From Planctomycetota bacterium (GTDB lineage Bacteria > Planctomycetota > Planctomycetia > Gemmatales > HRBIN36), in contig JACTMY010000013.1 in assembly GCA_014584395.1 (NCBI GenBank), forward strand, positions 1 through 64,000: DNA of 64,000 nt, written 5' to 3'. Below are positions 61,775-64,000 of the stretch, one piece after another (the stretch's first letter is position 1; each line of letters starts with the position of its first letter). Below the pieces are notes generated by a model, which made no database searches, was not told where the DNA came from, and worked only from the letters and a program-made list of their open reading frames with translations. A program made the translations under genes and the position numbers.

Positions 61775-63547
61775 GTGCGCTACTTCACCCTCTTGCTGTT
61801 TCTTGCCGGGATGACCTACATGTCGATGGCCTCGACCGCGTCGACGCATGAGGCACAAGCCGACGCAGCGCTGCAGACTTTTTTCGACGCCTTCCTCGAC
61901 GCCGATCATCAGCTCTCTCCCCTGTCGGCCAGTCGGCTCGGCGACCGCCGCTTCGATGATCGCTTGGAAGAGGTCTCTCCCGAATGGCGGGCCAAGGTCA
62001 AGGCCCTGTTCGAGCGCACGCTGAGCGAGCTGCCGCAAAAGGTGAAATACGACGACCTTTCCCGCAACGCCCAGATCGACTTCGAAATCTTCAAGCATCA
62101 CCTCGAACGGTCGCTGTGGCTGATGGCCAACACCAAGCCGTTCGCAAACGACCCCCGCTCCTACCTGGGCTACGTGACGGAAGGAACCTATGTCTTGCTC
62201 TCGCAGTCGAGCGCCGCGCGCGAGACCAACGTGCGGCATTGCATCAGCCGCATGGCCCGCATGCCGGGCATTCTGGCCGAGGGGAAAAAGGCCCTGGGCG
62301 TCTGCCCAAAGGTGTACGTTGAAACGGCCATAAAGCAGACGCAGGGCGCCATCCATTACTATCAGGAAGGGATTTATCAGCTTTCTGGGGAAACGCCCGG
62401 AGTGAGCGAGTTGAGCCGAGCCGCGGGGCCGGTGGTCGCCGCCCTCAAGGATTACCTCGAGTTTTTGAAGCAGGAGTTGCTGCCAAAAGCCAGGGAGGAA
62501 GACTGGCGGATTGGATCGGAGAAGTTCGCGCGCAAGCTGGAGTTGGAGTTGGAAGCGGGCGTGACCGCCGAGCAGGTGCTCCGCGACGCCGAAGCCGAAG
62601 CCCAGCGGGTCGAGCAGGAAATGTACGTCATCGCCCGGCAGCTTTGGCACATCCATGCCAAAGGCCAGCCGCTGCCTCCGGACGACGAGGTGGGCCGCAG
62701 CCGCACCATCCGCGTCGTGATGCGGCAGCTTTCGCAGGAGCATGGCCAGGCCGAAAACCTGGTCCGCGACATCCAGGCCACCGTCGAGGAACTCAAGCAA
62801 TTCATCCGGGATAAGGACATCCTGCGCCTCCCCGAACCGGATCAGTGCCAGATCATCGAGATGCCCGAGTTTCAAAGGGGTTATTCCGTCGCCTATCTCA
62901 ACAACGCACCGCCCCTAGATGCCAAGGTCTCGAGTTATTACGCCATCAGCCCGCCGCCGCGCGAGTGGGATGAGCAGCGCAAGCAAAGCTATCTCGAGGA
63001 ATATAATCGCCACATGCTGAAGATCCTCAGCATCCATGAAGCCTATCCCGGCCATTACGTGCAGCTTGAATATTCCAATCGCTGTCCCTCCAAGATTCGC
63101 CGGGTGCTCTTCTCCGGCGTCTTTGCCGAGGGGTGGGCGGTCTATACCGAACAGGTCATGCTTGATCAGGGGTATGGCCAAGGGGACCTCGCCCTGCGGC
63201 TGCATCAGCTCAAGTTCTACCTGCGCGCCGTTGTCAACGCCCTGCTCGACTACAAAATGCACTGTGACCACATGACCGACGAACAGGCCATGGATTTGCT
63301 CATGAATCGGGCGTTTCAGTCCGAAGGCGAGGCCGCGGGCAAAGTCATTCGGGCCAAGCTGCAATCGTGCCAGCTTTCGACCTATTTCGTCGGTCGGATG
63401 GCCTTTTATCGTCTGCGGCAGGAGATTCAACGCGAACGGTGGGATTCGTTCAACCTGGGCCGGTATCATGAAGCGGTCCTGGCGCACGGCACGCTGCCCG
63501 TGAAATATCTGCCGGAGTTGGTGCGGACCAGCCTGGCTCCCCGTTAG
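61775..63547 (+). CDS. DUF885 family metallopeptidase-like protein, exported
   Basis: 590 residues from GTG 61775 with AGGGAGA upstream. A signal peptide (YFTLLLFLAGMTYMSMAS) precedes a helical domain. The key motif is HEAYPGH at residues 421-427, the metal-binding signature of DUF885, followed by GVFAEGWAVYTEQVM and RVVDTAIH-like helix replaced here by RAVVNALLDYKMHCDHMTD. These proteins resemble zinc carboxypeptidases by motif, with few characterised members. It follows purF closely on the same strand. Confidence 0.85.
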   Translation: MRYFTLLLFLAGMTYMSMASTASTHEAQADAALQTFFDAFLDADHQLSPLSASRLGDRRFDDRLEEVSPEWRAKVKALFERTLSELPQKVKYDDLSRNAQIDFEIFKHHLERSLWLMANTKPFANDPRSYLGYVTEGTYVLLSQSSAARETNVRHCISRMARMPGILAEGKKALGVCPKVYVETAIKQTQGAIHYYQEGIYQLSGETPGVSELSRAAGPVVAALKDYLEFLKQELLPKAREEDWRIGSEKFARKLELELEAGVTAEQVLRDAEAEAQRVEQEMYVIARQLWHIHAKGQPLPPDDEVGRSRTIRVVMRQLSQEHGQAENLVRDIQATVEELKQFIRDKDILRLPEPDQCQIIEMPEFQRGYSVAYLNNAPPLDAKVSSYYAISPPPREWDEQRKQSYLEEYNRHMLKILSIHEAYPGHYVQLEYSNRCPSKIRRVLFSGVFAEGWAVYTEQVMLDQGYGQGDLALRLHQLKFYLRAVVNALLDYKMHCDHMTDEQAMDLLMNRAFQSEGEAAGKVIRAKLQSCQLSTYFVGRMAFYRLRQEIQRERWDSFNLGRYHEAVLAHGTLPVKYLPELVRTSLAPR

Positions 63548-63580
63548 GCGTTGGGCCAGTGACGAAAGGAACCACGAGAG

Positions 63581-64000
63581 ATGGTCTATCTGTCGCGCAT
63601 CTACACCAAGACCGGCGACGACGGCACAACCGCACTTGGCGATCAGAGCCGCGTCCCCAAGGACGCCCAGCGAGTCGCGGCCTATGGTTCGGTCGATGAG
63701 CTGAATGCCGTCTTGGGCTTATTGGCCGCCACCGCCCTGGAGCCGGACCTGCTCGCGCTGGTGCGCCTCATCCAAAACGACTTGTTCGACGTCGGGGCGG
63801 ACTTGTGCATGCCGACCTCGACGGCGGAGAAACCCAAGGAAAAGCTGCGCGTGGCCGAGTCGCAGGTGCAGCGTCTGGAACAGCACATCGACCGCATCAA
63901 CGATGGTTTGCAACCGCTGACGAGTTTCGTCCTGCCCGGCGGGCAGCCCGCCGCGGCTTGGTGCCACCTGGCTCGAACCGTTTGCCGCCGGGCCGAACGC
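63581..64000 (+). CDS. PduO-type cob(I)alamin adenosyltransferase, N-terminal part
   Basis: The first 140 codons are present; the gene runs off the right edge. Family motifs: RIYTKTGDDGTTAL (ATP-binding loop), VAAYGSVDELNAVLGL, FVLPGGQPAAAWCHLARTVCRRAER with the active-site arginines. It transfers the adenosyl group from ATP to cobalamin to form coenzyme B12. ATG at 63581, 33 bases after the DUF885 stop. Confidence 0.92.
   Translation, partial: MVYLSRIYTKTGDDGTTALGDQSRVPKDAQRVAAYGSVDELNAVLGLLAATALEPDLLALVRLIQNDLFDVGADLCMPTSTAEKPKEKLRVAESQVQRLEQHIDRINDGLQPLTSFVLPGGQPAAAWCHLARTVCRRAER

Overview
The window looks like part of a planctomycete chromosome, probably from the Gemmataceae/Isosphaeraceae side of the phylum. 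The evidence is protein content. There is a cytochrome-c/DUF1549/DUF1553 protein, three PEP-CTERM surface proteins, a TIGR03067-type secreted protein, a TIGR03790-type protein, a protein with an LEPR-XLL-like N-terminus, an S46 peptidase and an ECF-type sigma factor. The DNA is GC-rich with short operons on both strands. I see no tRNA, rRNA, CRISPR array, insertion sequence or prophage.

Layout: 0-1.2 kb holds the end of an unrecognised gene, then a 5'-truncated polymorphic toxin (Hint domain plus toxin tip) and its AT-richer immunity gene. 1.3-5.2 kb holds a fused MFS/spermidine-synthase-like protein and two small secreted proteins, each followed by a terminator. 5.2-9.7 kb (minus) holds a split transketolase whose two subunit genes enclose two paralogous zinc-ribbon membrane proteins, preceded by a TIGR03067 protein. 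9.8-13.1 kb holds ygfZ, nadK, acylphosphatase and an ABC-2 type permease. 13.4-19.8 kb holds a MacA/MacB-like tripartite exporter, a TIGR03790 protein and a PQQ-propeller protein. 19.8-22.6 kb (minus) holds a divergent dnaA, a GNAT acetyltransferase and a 58-residue basic-tailed protein. 22.8-27.2 kb is a surface-protein island: two paralogous PEP-CTERM proteins with a shared promoter-like element, and a PEP-CTERM metalloprotease.

27.3-38.0 kb holds a DUF486 protein, an S46 peptidase, the cytochrome/DUF1549/DUF1553 protein, a SagB-like nitroreductase, a PhnB-like VOC protein, a sugar phosphate isomerase, an M20 amidohydrolase and scpB. 38.2-46.7 kb is the membrane arm of respiratory complex I (nuoHJKLMN). 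It lacks nuoI, and nuoL and nuoM carry long insertions, including a histidine-rich loop in NuoL. 46.7-49.1 kb holds a small helical protein, a TatD nuclease and a parvulin isomerase. 49.1-53.2 kb (minus) is a CBS - korA - korB - CBS cluster for 2-oxoacid:ferredoxin oxidoreductase. 53.5-60 kb holds a DUF11-repeat protein, a 1.25-kb gene-poor stretch with an 11-bp tandem repeat, an ECF sigma factor, an unrecognised 289-residue protein, prfB with its programmed +1 frameshift, and an LEPR-XLL-like protein. 60.2-64 kb holds a PurF-like amidotransferase, a DUF885 metallopeptidase and the start of a PduO-type cobalamin adenosyltransferase.

The most unusual items are the NuoL histidine-rich loop, the transketolase/zinc-ribbon operon, the two CBS proteins around korAB, the orphan toxin-immunity module, the shared promoter element of the PEP-CTERM pair, and the altered motifs in DnaA and PurF. 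None is proved here to be a new system. All functional calls come from reading motifs by eye, without any database search.
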